Positions 1 to 8,583 of a stretch of DNA of 64,000 nt are shown in pieces. Numbering within the stretch: the first letter of the stretch is position 1; each line of letters opens with the position of its first letter. This DNA comes from Alcaligenaceae bacterium. Lineage in GTDB: Bacteria > Pseudomonadota > Gammaproteobacteria > Burkholderiales > Burkholderiaceae_B. A program made the translations under genes and the position numbers. The notes beneath the pieces were generated by a model, which saw nothing but the letters and a program-made list of their open reading frames with translations, was not told the origin of the DNA and searched no databases. The stretch spans positions 59,423-123,422 of the forward strand of contig JACCEP010000012.1 in assembly GCA_013416395.1 (NCBI GenBank). The letters are read 5' to 3'.

Positions 1-1077
1 GAGCGCCAACAAAAAGGTTGCTACAGGTGCCATCAGCGCGCCCGTTAGCTGGATATGCTTAAACGTACCCCAACGCGTCATGAGCCTGCCGCCGATTAAG
101 GCGCCCAGAGGTACTGAAAGCGACAAAGGTATAAGACGCAGGGCGGCACCGTCAGCCCCCACAGAGGTCAGCATTTGAAGTTCTAGTGGTACCAGTACGG
201 TCAGGGCCACCAGCTGCACAAAGGCGATAAACAAAATAAGACAGGAGATGGTAACTGTTCTGATGCGGAAGAGGCCAAGCGGGATAATGGGTTCGGCCGT
301 GCGTCGGGCATGCCAGACGAAGGCAGACAGGCTGACAAGCGTGATGACGATCAGCCATGTGTTGATGTCATCGAACCACGGCGTACCCTGACCGGTGCGT
401 GTGATCGCCAGCAGCATGGCGCTTAGCCCTGCCGTGAGCAAGCCGGCACCCAGGTAATCAACCGCGCGTTTAACGTGGGGCACATGCAGTTTGGCTAGGG
501 CGCGACGTGAAATCAGCAGCGCCACCAGGCCTATGGGAAGGTTAATCCAGAACACCCAGCGCCACGACAGGTAGGTGGTTAATACCCCACCAAGAACGGG
601 CCCGGAAACGCTGGCCACCGCAAATGCACCGCTTATATACGCCTGATAGCGACCCCGGTCGCGCGGGCTGACCACATCAGCAATCGTGGCCTGGGCCACC
701 GATATCAGGCCACCTCCGCCCAGGCCCTGCAGAATGCGGGCCCCAACCAGAACCGGCATGGTGGGCGCCAGCGCGCAGGCCACCGAGGCCACCAGAAAAA
801 GCACAATAGCGCTGGACAACACGATACGCCGACCATAGAGGTCGCCCAGTTTGCCGTAAATGGGCGTAGCAACTGCCATGGCGATCAAATAACCCGATAC
901 CACCCAAGCCAGCAGGCTAATGCCATCCAGATCGGCAGCCATTTTTGGCAAGGCGACCGAAATAATCGTCTGATCCAACGCACCCAGCAAAATCGCCAGC
1001 ATTAAGCCGATGATGATGGAGCGGATGTCATCATGGTTTAGGGATTGAGGCGGGGAGGAAGAGGCTGCTGATGACAT
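1..1077 (-). CDS. MFS multidrug exporter, DHA2 (EmrB/QacA-like) family, C-terminus outside window
   Basis: Reading from an ATG at 1077 gives an open frame of 359 codons that runs off the left edge, so the C-terminus is missing. The family pumps drugs or other small molecules out of the cell by proton antiport across the inner membrane. The first helix carries DQTIISVALP (about residues 35-44), the usual DHA2 signature, and the loop after helix 2 carries GKLGDLYGRR (75-84), the MFS motif A. Many hydrophobic helices follow. The first 20 residues are a polar Ser-rich tail, and no strong ribosome site precedes the ATG, so a slightly later start is possible. The substrate cannot be read from the sequence. 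Confidence 0.85.
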   Translation of the reverse strand, partial: MSSAASSSPPQSLNHDDIRSIIIGLMLAILLGALDQTIISVALPKMAADLDGISLLAWVVSGYLIAMAVATPIYGKLGDLYGRRIVLSSAIVLFLVASVACALAPTMPVLVGARILQGLGGGGLISVAQATIADVVSPRDRGRYQAYISGAFAVASVSGPVLGGVLTTYLSWRWVFWINLPIGLVALLISRRALAKLHVPHVKRAVDYLGAGLLTAGLSAMLLAITRTGQGTPWFDDINTWLIVITLVSLSAFVWHARRTAEPIIPLGLFRIRTVTISCLILFIAFVQLVALTVLVPLELQMLTSVGADGAALRLIPLSLSVPLGALIGGRLMTRWGTFKHIQLTGALMAPVATFLLAL

Positions 1078-1454
1078 GAGCTACAACGTGATTAATATGG
1101 ACGAAGTTGATCAGTATATGCTGGCATGTTGCTTTGCGGGCGTAGGCCGCCGCAGGCAGCCAGTGGAAGTGCTTTGAGAACGGCTGGGTAAGTGGCGGCG
1201 TTTGCGCCAGTGTGGGGGATCGGCAACACGTTCGTGTAGACGCCGCCCATTTTTGAAGAACTACTTTCTTTGCTGCACGCAGGGAATGCACAGTGGCCTT
1301 GTGGTCGTATGCTGACCATACAGGTGCATGCAATGCAGAGGCGTCAGTTACCGAGTCGCAGCGGGTGCTGAAAGCGTGCTGACGGTGTATCGTTGGCTTT
1401 GGAAAAAATTGCGGGGGCGGGTAAAGGCTCACCCTTTTCTCTGACGGAGCCTGT
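1078..1454. other. Intergenic stretch, nothing assigned
   Basis: This 377-base gap separates the leftward MFS gene from the rightward unknown gene at 1455, so it should contain both divergent promoters. I see GC-rich short inverted repeats near 1139-1162 but no credible gene, RNA or clear operator. The open frames here lack family resemblance and overlap known genes. Confidence 0.4.
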
Positions 1455-2183
1455 ATGAGAAATCTGGATTTCAGTTCTTGGCACGCTGTGCTAACGACTT
1501 TGCTGGGGCTCGCCTTTATTACGCTGATCGGCGTCGGCGTACGCCTGTTCGTCATGCAGATCATACAGAGGCGTCGTGAGCGCGAAAATCGACAGATTAA
1601 TGAGCGTCTGCGCACGCTGATTGCTGCCTACAAAACGCTGGGGGGTTCGTTTACGGGAACGCTGCATGTAGACCCAAGGCATCTGCGTGACTCGCGGCGC
1701 CGGCAACGTGTGGCTGACAGACCCGCTGAGGGCGAGCCTGCAACAGGGCTGGCGGATGAATCGTCAAGCTTGTCTGCAGAAGACAGCCCAAGTGCGGAGC
1801 GCGCGCGCCGTGTTCGCGATGCCGTTGAGGCGGCGTTGTCCGACATTATTCTGCTGGGGACCGAGGAGCAGGTTGTGCTGGCCGTTAATGCGGCAACCGA
1901 GCTTGCTTCTGGGCGCACGGTTCACCTTGCCGAGCTGGTTGTGTCGCTGCGCAATTTCATACGCCAGGTGCTTGATCTTGACCCTGTGCCAGAAGGCCTG
2001 CAGGTTCCTCGACAAGGCCCTGCGCGCGTGGCTGCCAGTGGCGGGCGAGGAAAGGGTGATGGCGGTGGTTCAGGCGGAGGCCGAGGAGGTGGTGGGGGTG
2101 GCGGCGGTGGTATGGGTATGGGGATGGGCGTCGGTATGGGCATGGGTGCCGCCACTGACGATCACCCTGATCACCCGCGATAA
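1455..2183 (+). CDS. Conserved membrane-anchored protein with Gly/Met-rich tail, function unknown
   Basis: A 242-residue protein with one predicted N-terminal membrane helix (about residues 11-34), then a basic stretch RRRERENRQINERLRTL, a soluble middle part and a glycine-rich tail from about residue 195 that ends in alternating Gly-Met. The ATG is preceded by GGAG about 5 bases upstream. The soluble part contains LSDIILLGTEEQVVLA and LRNFIRQVLDLDP. From memory, similar proteins occur in Bordetella and Achromobacter, always as hypotheticals, which suggests a conserved role in the family; this is recollection, not a search. The shape (anchor, charged linker, small domain, flexible tail) would fit a membrane-tethered adaptor, but no function can be claimed. 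Confidence 0.7.
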   Translation: MRNLDFSSWHAVLTTLLGLAFITLIGVGVRLFVMQIIQRRRERENRQINERLRTLIAAYKTLGGSFTGTLHVDPRHLRDSRRRQRVADRPAEGEPATGLADESSSLSAEDSPSAERARRVRDAVEAALSDIILLGTEEQVVLAVNAATELASGRTVHLAELVVSLRNFIRQVLDLDPVPEGLQVPRQGPARVAASGGRGKGDGGGSGGGRGGGGGGGGGMGMGMGVGMGMGAATDDHPDHPR

Positions 2184-2277
2184 CCGCTACCGGCCAATGC
2201 CGTTTTCTGGCAAAGGCGGCAACGTGGTCGCTATGGTTTTGGGGTGCCCGCCGCCTGCAGCTCGCCCTTGGCCTTAA

Positions 2278-3681
2278 TTAAAGCAGCTTGATACGCTGGT
2301 TCTTGCCCTTTACTGTCAGCATGCCCAGGCGGCGAACCGTTGCGTGGGCGATTTTGCGGTCGAGCGCCACGTAGCTGACTTGTTCGGTAACATTGATTTT
2401 GCCGATTTTGCTGGGATCAACGCCGCCTTCTCCGGTAAGCGCACCCAATAGGTCACCCGGGCGCAGCTTTGCTTTCTTGCCACCCAGTACCAGCAGGGTT
2501 GCCATGGGGGCTTGCACAGCATGGTCACTTGTACGCTTTAGCGCACTAAGCTTGCTCCAGCGCAGTGGCATGCCTTGGTAAGCCTCAATTTTTTCGGCCA
2601 CATGTTTTTCTTGTGGTGCACACAGGCTAAGGGCCAGGCCGTTTTCATTGACTCGGCCAGTGCGCCCTATGCGATGTACATGTACCTGTGGGTCGCGGGC
2701 CAGTTCAACATTGATGACAGCGCCCAGTAAGGGGATATCAAGCCCGCGCGCGGCAACATCGGTGGCAACCAGTACGTTGCAGCTCTGGTTGGAAAACTGC
2801 ATGAGCACGTCATCGCGGTCACGCTGGTCTTTGTCGCCGTGCAGGGCAAGCGCGCTAAAGCCTTGCGCCCGCAGGTAGTCGGTAAGCTGTGCGCACTGAG
2901 CCTTGGTATTGCAAAATGCCAGGGCCGACTCTGGCCGGTAGTGGCCAAGCAGTTGCGCGGTGGCTTGGTAGCGGTACTGGTCGTCAACTTCAAAAAAGTG
3001 CTGTTCGATTTGAACTTCAGTGTGTTGCGTGTCGACTGTGACACGCACGGGGTCGTTAAGAAAACGGTCGGCGTCGTCGCGAATGGTGGCAGGGTAAGTG
3101 GCCGAGAACAACAGGGTTTGGCGCTTTACGGGGCAAGCGTTAACAATGTCGACCACGTCGGGGAAAAAGCCCATGTCAACCATGCGGTCGGCTTCGTCCA
3201 GCACCAGGGTGTGTACGCCAGACAAGTCCAGGATTTGCCGGTCGAGCAGGTCAAGAATACGGCCTGGTGTGCCGACGATAATGTGGGCGCCGTGTGCCAG
3301 CGATTCAATTTGCGGCCGGGCCGAGGCGCCACCCGTTAAGGTCAGTATTTTGACGTTGCCGTGGGCGCGAGCCAGGCGGCGCAGCTCTATGGCAACCTGT
3401 TCGGCAAGCTCGCGGGTCGGGCAAATAACCAGTGCCTGAATCGAAAACCTGGCGGGGTTAAGCCTGTGCAGTACGCCAAGCCCAAACGCCGCTGTTTTGC
3501 CACTGCCTGTTTTGGCCTGTGCGATGAGGTCGCGGCCCTCGAGAATGGCCGGCAGGCTTTCGGCCTGTATGGGTGTCATAGCCTCGTAACCCATTTGCGT
3601 CAGGTTGGCGAGTTGAGCCGGAGATAACGGCAGGGTAGAAAATGCGGGCGAAGACACGGTACGGACCACCAAATTAGACAA
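2278..3681 (-). CDS. dbpA: ATP-dependent RNA helicase DbpA
   Basis: DEAD-box helicase that acts in 50S subunit assembly by remodelling RNA around 23S hairpin 92 (family knowledge). The 467 residues show the helicase motifs in order: Q motif near MTPIQAE (35-41), AKTGSGKT (56-63), PTRELA (88-93), DEAD (162-165), SAT (193-195), and HRIGRTGR in the second domain. The last 75 or so residues form the DbpA RNA-binding domain, with GGKKAKLRPGDLLGALTG typical of it; that domain separates DbpA from RhlE or SrmB. The frame begins at a TTG (3681); a GTG about four codons later is an alternative, and the conserved part starts near residue 13. It lies alone, reading leftward. Confidence 0.93.
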   Translation of the reverse strand: MSNLVVRTVSSPAFSTLPLSPAQLANLTQMGYEAMTPIQAESLPAILEGRDLIAQAKTGSGKTAAFGLGVLHRLNPARFSIQALVICPTRELAEQVAIELRRLARAHGNVKILTLTGGASARPQIESLAHGAHIIVGTPGRILDLLDRQILDLSGVHTLVLDEADRMVDMGFFPDVVDIVNACPVKRQTLLFSATYPATIRDDADRFLNDPVRVTVDTQHTEVQIEQHFFEVDDQYRYQATAQLLGHYRPESALAFCNTKAQCAQLTDYLRAQGFSALALHGDKDQRDRDDVLMQFSNQSCNVLVATDVAARGLDIPLLGAVINVELARDPQVHVHRIGRTGRVNENGLALSLCAPQEKHVAEKIEAYQGMPLRWSKLSALKRTSDHAVQAPMATLLVLGGKKAKLRPGDLLGALTGEGGVDPSKIGKINVTEQVSYVALDRKIAHATVRRLGMLTVKGKNQRIKLL

Positions 3682-3810
3682 TATGAAAGTCTAGCACTGC
3701 TTTGGTGGTAGACGCGCCCGCGTAGGCCTTCTTTGTGTAATACATAGACATACGCGGTCTGTATTGTGGTTTCAGGCCACGTATTCGGGCTGGAGGTAAG
3801 TGAACGGGCT

Positions 3811-3957
3811 TTACGATTTTTTGTTACGCGCGCCGCCTTGGCGGGCTTTGAAGCGAGGGTTGGATTTGCAGATAACATAAATGCGACCGCGCCGTTTTAC
3901 AACCTGGCAGTCGCGGTGGCGTGTTTTGGCGTCTTTGAGGGAGGAGAGAACCTTCAT
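3811..3957 (-). CDS. rpmJ2: 50S ribosomal protein L36, zinc-free paralogue (YkgO type)
   Basis: A 48-codon gene starting at ATG 3957 and ending at TAA 3811. The product begins [20 protein letters not shown] and continues [20 protein letters not shown], then GGARNKKS. It matches the YkgO form of L36, which lacks the CxxC half of the zinc ribbon: only Cys17 and Cys30 remain. In bacteria this form replaces the zinc-binding L36 when zinc is scarce and is typically repressed by Zur. Two GTTATAAC palindromes (4032-4039 and 4073-4080) lie upstream, fitting that control. No strong ribosome site is visible before the ATG. Codon content and length match the family closely. Confidence 0.92.
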   Translation of the reverse strand: MKVLSSLKDAKTRHRDCQVVKRRGRIYVICKSNPRFKARQGGARNKKS

Positions 3958-4031
3958 GGCGAGTATGTGTAAGAAGAAAGGGAAGTTGAAAGGAGCTTGG
4001 GCGAAACTGTAAGAGAAGCACTGCGGCGGGG

Positions 4032-4039
4032 GTTATAAC
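4032..4039. promoter_or_regulatory. GTTATAAC palindrome, possible second Zur site
   Basis: Perfect 8-bp palindrome identical to the core of the longer palindrome 41 bp away, and nearer to rpmJ2. The 41-bp spacing is close to four helical turns, so two bound dimers would sit on the same DNA face. Assignment to Zur is inference from the rpmJ2 context. Confidence 0.4.
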
Positions 4040-4070
4040 TAAGCATGCTCGTTTTTTCATCATCTACGCG

Positions 4071-4082
4071 ATGTTATAACAT
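4071..4082. promoter_or_regulatory. Candidate Zur box, ATGTTATAACAT
   Basis: Perfect 12-bp palindrome, ATGTTATAACAT, between rpmJ2 (start 3957, leftward) and the methyltransferase gene (start 4133, rightward). It resembles the core of proteobacterial Zur sites (consensus around ATGTTATAACAT). It lies about 50 bases before the methyltransferase start and 114 before rpmJ2, so one site could control both directions. Zur itself is not in the window. Confidence 0.6.
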
Positions 4083-4132
4083 AACAATTGTGGCTGAATG
4101 TGTTTTTTAAATCTATATGAACGGAGTTTTTA

Positions 4133-4768
4133 ATGAACATCGATGACAGTCTGCGTCAGATAAGCACACAGACGCTGGGCCACTATGGCGATAATGCAGA
4201 AAGTTTCCGTGCAGGCACGCTTGGTCATGACGTCAGCCAGAATATCGACGCGCTGTTGCGCCACATTACCGCTGCCGCCCCATATACCGTGCTTGATCTT
4301 GGTTGCGGGCCTGGGCGCGATCTGAAAACATTTTCGTCTCTGGGGCACAAGGCCATTGGCCTGGATGGCTGCCCACGGTTTGTAGAGATGGCCCGGGCTG
4401 ATTCAGGGTGTGAGGTCTGGCATCAGAACCTGTTTACGCTCGATCTGCCAGCCGGCTATTTTGATGGCGTTTTTGCCAACGCCGTGCTGTTTCATGTGCC
4501 GGCGCAGGTGTTACCGCGTGTGCTGCTTGAACTGTACGCCACCCTCAAGCCAGAGGGCGTATTGTTCTGTTCCAACCCGCGTGGTCAAAATCAGGAAGGG
4601 TGGAACGGTGACCGTTATGGCGCGTACCATGATTGGCCCAGGTGGAGCGCGTTATTAATAGAGGCCGGTTTCCAACCTATTGAGCACTACTATCGCCCGC
4701 CAGGGTTGCCCAGAGACCAGCAGCCCTGGCTGGCCAGCGTTTGGCGGCGCCCGGTGCAAGCGCTTTAA
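4133..4768 (+). CDS. Class I SAM-dependent methyltransferase
   Basis: A 211-residue Rossmann-fold methyltransferase. Motif I reads VLDLGCGPGRD (53-63), followed by the acidic residue of motif II in AIGLDGCP, a motif IV region at YFDGVFANAVLFHVP, and a post-motif region near LLELYATLKPEGVLFCSNP. It belongs to the Methyltransf_11/25-like class that methylates small molecules or proteins; the substrate cannot be told. The ATG has a good GGAG site 6-7 bases upstream. It stands alone and divergent from rpmJ2, sharing the candidate Zur region, which suggests expression under zinc limitation. It could equally be an unrelated neighbour that merely faces the same operator. Confidence 0.8.
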   Translation: MNIDDSLRQISTQTLGHYGDNAESFRAGTLGHDVSQNIDALLRHITAAAPYTVLDLGCGPGRDLKTFSSLGHKAIGLDGCPRFVEMARADSGCEVWHQNLFTLDLPAGYFDGVFANAVLFHVPAQVLPRVLLELYATLKPEGVLFCSNPRGQNQEGWNGDRYGAYHDWPRWSALLIEAGFQPIEHYYRPPGLPRDQQPWLASVWRRPVQAL

Positions 4769-4834
4769 ACGTTAGCGCCTCTTGGTTTGCAACCGTCTTC
4801 GGTTTACACAGAGCGCGTATACATGCCACTGGGT

Positions 4835-5758
4835 TCACTCCGGCGGTTCTACCTTCGCCGGATCGGTGGTACAGGGGGGCTTAACGGGGTCAAAGTGCGT
4901 CATCACATCCAACACATGTTCGTGCGCCATAACACGCTCACGGGCGCGCACCGCAATAGCATGGCCCTGGGCTATGGTCAGTTGCCCGTCCATTTCAAGG
5001 TCAACTTCAACCAGAATCATATCGCCGCTACGACGGGTTTTCAGATCATGAATACCCTGTACGCCGGGCGTGCCTACCAATTGCTCATGGATACGTTCGA
5101 CGGTTTCCTGGTCGACGGAGCCGTCCACCAGATCATGAAACGACGCATAGGTAAACTTCCACCCCATGCGGGCAACCATGAGCCCGACAATAAGGGCGGC
5201 GAGCGGGTCGGCCAGGTGCAGGCCTGCCAGGTTGGCCACGATACCCACCGCGACGACCAGGGAAGAGGCGGCATCTGAGCGGGCATGCCAGGCGTTGGCG
5301 GCCAGCATTGATGAGCGAACCCGTTTTGCTACGCGCAACATGTAGCGAAACAACCCTTCTTTGGCGACCAGCGCGACCAGCGCGACAGCCAGGGCAATAC
5401 CATGCACTTCGGGTATGGCCGCAGGGTTTTGCAGTTTGGTTAAGCTGTTCCAGAGCAGGCCAATGCCCACGGCCAGCAAAATTAAGCCAATAGACAGCGA
5501 GGCAGCGGTTTCAAAACGCAAATGCCCGTGAGGGTGATCGGCGTCAGGCGCCTTCTGGCTGTGCTGGTTGGCAACCAGCACCACGCCGTCAGAGACCAGG
5601 TCAGAGAACGAGTGCAGGGCATCGGCGATAAGCGCCTGAGAGTGCGCAAATATGCCGATGAGAAGCTGCAATACCGATAAAACGATGTTGACGGCGACGC
5701 TGACCAGCGTGCTGCGGCGCCCCGCAGCCTGGCGCTCCAGGCTGTTGTGCGCGTTCAT
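4835..5758 (-). CDS. Cation diffusion facilitator (CDF) family metal exporter
   Basis: A 307-residue inner-membrane antiporter that exports divalent metals (zinc, iron, manganese or cobalt, depending on the member) in exchange for protons. The metal-site motifs are visible: D46xxH49xxxD53 in ADALHSFSD (helix 2) and H158xxxD162 in HARSDAASS (helix 5). After six helices a cytoplasmic dimerisation domain covers about residues 210-307. The second-helix DxxH set is common in FieF/iron-zinc-type members, but the metal cannot be fixed from this. It starts 18 bases after the metG stop and reads the same way, so the two are probably cotranscribed. Confidence 0.88.
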   Translation of the reverse strand: MNAHNSLERQAAGRRSTLVSVAVNIVLSVLQLLIGIFAHSQALIADALHSFSDLVSDGVVLVANQHSQKAPDADHPHGHLRFETAASLSIGLILLAVGIGLLWNSLTKLQNPAAIPEVHGIALAVALVALVAKEGLFRYMLRVAKRVRSSMLAANAWHARSDAASSLVVAVGIVANLAGLHLADPLAALIVGLMVARMGWKFTYASFHDLVDGSVDQETVERIHEQLVGTPGVQGIHDLKTRRSGDMILVEVDLEMDGQLTIAQGHAIAVRARERVMAHEHVLDVMTHFDPVKPPCTTDPAKVEPPE

Positions 5759-5776
5759 GGTTCAACTACCTCATCG

Positions 5777-7855
5777 TTAATTGATGCGCATGCCAGGCTG
5801 CGCACCGGGCCATGGCTCAAGTACATAAATACCCGCATCGATCTTGTCATCGGCATGGCTGGCGGCCAGTACCATGCCCTCAGAAACGCCAAACCGCATT
5901 TTTCGCGGTGCCAAGTTGGCCACCAGTACCGTCAGCTTGCCGGCCAGATCAGCCGGTGCATATGAGGATTTAATGCCCGAGAAAACCTGGCGGTGGCGGC
6001 CTTCGCCCACGTCAAGTGTAAGTTTTAGCAGTTTGGTGGAGCCTTCAACTTCTTCACATTGCACAATACGCGCGATGCGCAAGTCGACCTTGCCAAAGTC
6101 TTTGATGTCTATGGTGTCGGCAATGGGTTCACCGCCTGGCACAACGGCAGGCGTTGCGTCGGCGGGTGGCTCGAACAGGTCGTCAAGCTGCTTGGGTTCT
6201 ACACGCGTCATCAGGTGCTTGAATGCGTCAATATGCGTGGGCAGAACGCTTGCATCAGCCCACAGAAAGCAGCGTGGCTCACCAAACAGCTCTTTGGCTA
6301 CGCGTTCGGTAAGAACGGGAAGCACTGGCGTTAGCATGACTGAAAGCGCCTTAAAACCAGCCAGAGCGCGCGAACATACGTTTTGCAGCGCGGCTTTTTG
6401 CTCATCGCTGGCGGTGGCGATGCCCTTGGCCATTACCCACGGTTGCGCGGCATCAAACGCTTGGTTGATCTGGTCGGCCAAGGCCATGATGCGGCGTATG
6501 GCTTTGCCGTACTCGCGGCTTTCAAGCTCTTCGCGAACGTTGTCGGCCACCTGCTGGCACTCGTTTTGCAGAGCCTGCACGTCGCCTGTATAGGCCAGCT
6601 TGCCATCGAAATGGCGGCTGATGAAGCTTGCAGCGCGGCTGGCAATATTGACGTACTTGCCAATAAGGTCGCTGTTGACGCGGGCGATGAAGTCATCGGG
6701 GTTGAAATCAATGTCTTCGACGTGCGAATTGAGCTTGGCAGCGATGTAATAGCGCATCCATTCGGCGTTCATGCCGATTTCCAGATAGCGCAGGGGCGAA
6801 ATACCCGTGCCACGGCTTTTGGACATTTTTTCGCCGCTGACAGTAATGAAACCGTGAACATGCAGGCCGTCAGGCGTTTTACGACCCGAAAACTTAAGCA
6901 TGGCAGGCCAGAACAAGGCGTGGAAATAGACAATGTCTTTGCCGATGAAATGGTATTGCTCGGTGTTGCCGTTGGGGTCGAGCAAGGCGTCATAGTCAAT
7001 GCCTTGCAGGGCGCAATACGCTTTGAGCGATGCCAGGTAGCCTACAGGCGCGTCAAGCCAGACATAAAAATACTTGCCGGGCGCATCAGGAATGGGAATA
7101 CCAAAATAAGGCTCGTCGCGGGAGATATCCCAGTCGGCCAGGTTGGCTTCGCTGTCTGCATCGCCTGTGCCCAGCCACTCGCGGGTTTTGGCCAGCACTT
7201 CGGGCTGCAGGTGCTTGCGGCCTTGCGCGTTGCTGCCGGTAGTCCATTGTTGCAAGAACTCAACACATCGCGGGTCAGACAGCCTGAAGAAAAAGTGCTC
7301 AGACGTTTTCAGTATGGGGCGGGCGTTGGTGAGCGTGGAGTAGGGCTCTATGAGCTCAGTGGGCGTGTACACCGCGCCGCATGATTCACATGAATCACCG
7401 TACTGGTCTTTGGCATGGCATCGCGGGCACTCGCCCTTGATGTAACGGTCAGGCAGAAACATACCTTTTACCGGGTCGAAAAACTGCTCGATTTCGCGCG
7501 TTTCGATCAGGTCTGTCGCTTTGAGGGCACGATAAATGTCTTGCGACAACGCCACGTTTTCGGGAGTGTCGGTCGAATGCCAGTGATCGAACTTAATGTG
7601 GAAACCGTTCAGATATTGCGGACGCTCGCTGGCGTAGCGCTTGACCAGCTCTTGCGGGGTAATGTTTTCGGCTTCCGCCTTAAGCATGATGGGTGCACCG
7701 TGCACGTCATCAGCGCCTACGAAATGTACCGTATGGCCTGCCATTCGCATCGCACGCACCCAGATGTCGGCCTGGATATACTCCATGATATGGCCGATAT
7801 GAAAGGAACCGTTGGCGTAGGGCAGGGCAGTGGTTACAAAAATCGTACGCGACAT
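5777..7855 (-). CDS. metG: Methionyl-tRNA synthetase
   Basis: Charges tRNA-Met and initiator tRNA with methionine in the cytoplasm. The 692 residues show HIGH (19-22), a zinc-knuckle insert with [17 protein letters not shown], the KMSKS loop in [11 protein letters not shown] (about 340), an anticodon-binding helical domain, and a C-terminal EMAP/OB-fold tRNA-binding domain (about 590-692) containing [10 protein letters not shown]. This is the long dimeric form, as in E. coli. The ATG at 7855 fits the conserved [16 protein letters not shown] start. The preceding leader holds two hairpins (7976-8025 and 8054-8075). The CDF exporter gene follows at once. Confidence 0.97.
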   Translation of the reverse strand: MSRTIFVTTALPYANGSFHIGHIMEYIQADIWVRAMRMAGHTVHFVGADDVHGAPIMLKAEAENITPQELVKRYASERPQYLNGFHIKFDHWHSTDTPENVALSQDIYRALKATDLIETREIEQFFDPVKGMFLPDRYIKGECPRCHAKDQYGDSCESCGAVYTPTELIEPYSTLTNARPILKTSEHFFFRLSDPRCVEFLQQWTTGSNAQGRKHLQPEVLAKTREWLGTGDADSEANLADWDISRDEPYFGIPIPDAPGKYFYVWLDAPVGYLASLKAYCALQGIDYDALLDPNGNTEQYHFIGKDIVYFHALFWPAMLKFSGRKTPDGLHVHGFITVSGEKMSKSRGTGISPLRYLEIGMNAEWMRYYIAAKLNSHVEDIDFNPDDFIARVNSDLIGKYVNIASRAASFISRHFDGKLAYTGDVQALQNECQQVADNVREELESREYGKAIRRIMALADQINQAFDAAQPWVMAKGIATASDEQKAALQNVCSRALAGFKALSVMLTPVLPVLTERVAKELFGEPRCFLWADASVLPTHIDAFKHLMTRVEPKQLDDLFEPPADATPAVVPGGEPIADTIDIKDFGKVDLRIARIVQCEEVEGSTKLLKLTLDVGEGRHRQVFSGIKSSYAPADLAGKLTVLVANLAPRKMRFGVSEGMVLAASHADDKIDAGIYVLEPWPGAQPGMRIN

Positions 7856-7975
7856 GTTTGTGATTTCAGCTTTTTGAGGGTGAAGAGAGGGTAAAGCTGG
7901 ATTTTAGGGCTTTCCCTCAGATTGTGCTTGGACGCGCCATGAAACCGGACGCGTTCGTATTGCCGTCATATACAA

Positions 7976-8025
7976 CCTTGCCCCGGCCACGTGCGCAACA
8001 GTGTGCGCTCGTGGCCGAGGCAAGG
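7976..8025. repeat. Long inverted repeat (hairpin) upstream of metG
   Basis: Positions 7976-7991 pair with 8010-8025 with one mismatch, and inner bases 7993-7997 pair with 8004-8008, leaving a six-base loop. About 20 base pairs form within 50 bases. There is no T-run on either side, so it is not a standard intrinsic terminator. It ends about 120 bases before the metG start on the transcribed (minus) strand. Confidence 0.75.
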
Positions 8026-8053
8026 TCAGGAAATGTTAATTTTGGCGGTTGGG

Positions 8054-8075
8054 CCTGGTGGCTTGCACCGCCAGG
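8054..8075. repeat. Second hairpin in the metG leader region
   Basis: CCTGGTGG (8054-8061) can pair with CCGCCAGG (8068-8075) with one G-T wobble and a six-base loop. It lies just past the end of the small membrane-protein gene, so it may help end that transcript. No T-run follows on the minus strand. Confidence 0.55.
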
Positions 8076-8098
8076 CGATACGCCGTACAGGTTTTGCG

Positions 8099-8353
8099 CT
8101 AAGGTATTTCGCGCATTTCGATGTCAGTGACATCTTTGGTTGGGAATATGGGTTTGCGCGCGGCTGGCGCAGCCTGGCGCCGTTGCTCCCAGTAAGCACG
8201 GGCACCGAAAGGGCGGCCCTTTACGCGGGCGACGATATACAGGATGCCCACTGCAATAGCGGTGGATATCATGAATATAAATGCCATCGCCATTCCGAAT
8301 AGGGCGAGAGCAAAAAACAAGATGCCGCGGATAATTTGGTTAAATGTATTCAT
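8099..8353 (-). CDS. Small membrane protein, function unknown
   Basis: From ATG 8353 the frame encodes 84 residues starting MNTFNQIIRGILFFALALFG, with one or two predicted membrane helices up to about residue 42. A basic cytoplasmic tail follows (ARVKGRPFGARAYWEQRRQ). Upstream in-frame starts are an ATG at 8371 and a TTG at 8395; neither has a convincing ribosome site, and I chose the one at the hydrophobic boundary. The ordered helix-then-basic-tail layout and open frame support a real gene, but I do not recognise the family. It is divergent from apbC and lies upstream of metG in the same direction. Confidence 0.55.
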   Translation of the reverse strand: MNTFNQIIRGILFFALALFGMAMAFIFMISTAIAVGILYIVARVKGRPFGARAYWEQRRQAAPAARKPIFPTKDVTDIEMREIP

Positions 8354-8583
8354 CGTATTTATGTTGACCATGATTGTGGGAAAAGATTCCTTCAATCCGT
8401 AATTCTTGACCTCTCAGTGTATTCTTCAGGGCCGGGTCTGTCGAACTCAGGGTAAATTCGTGGTTTCTTCCACTGTACATCCCGGCTTCTGGTTCTACAA
8501 CAGCCAGTGACCACTACAGAAACGTACTGAAACGATTTTGGCGCCCAAGTGGCGTTACGCTTGTTTATTGATTTGGAGCAGTT

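Noticed and set aside
1031..1615. Long leftward open frame of 194 codons
   Set aside because: It runs across the MFS start, the gap and the unknown gene, with no ribosome site or family resemblance; its Cys/His-rich composition is typical of an antisense shadow.
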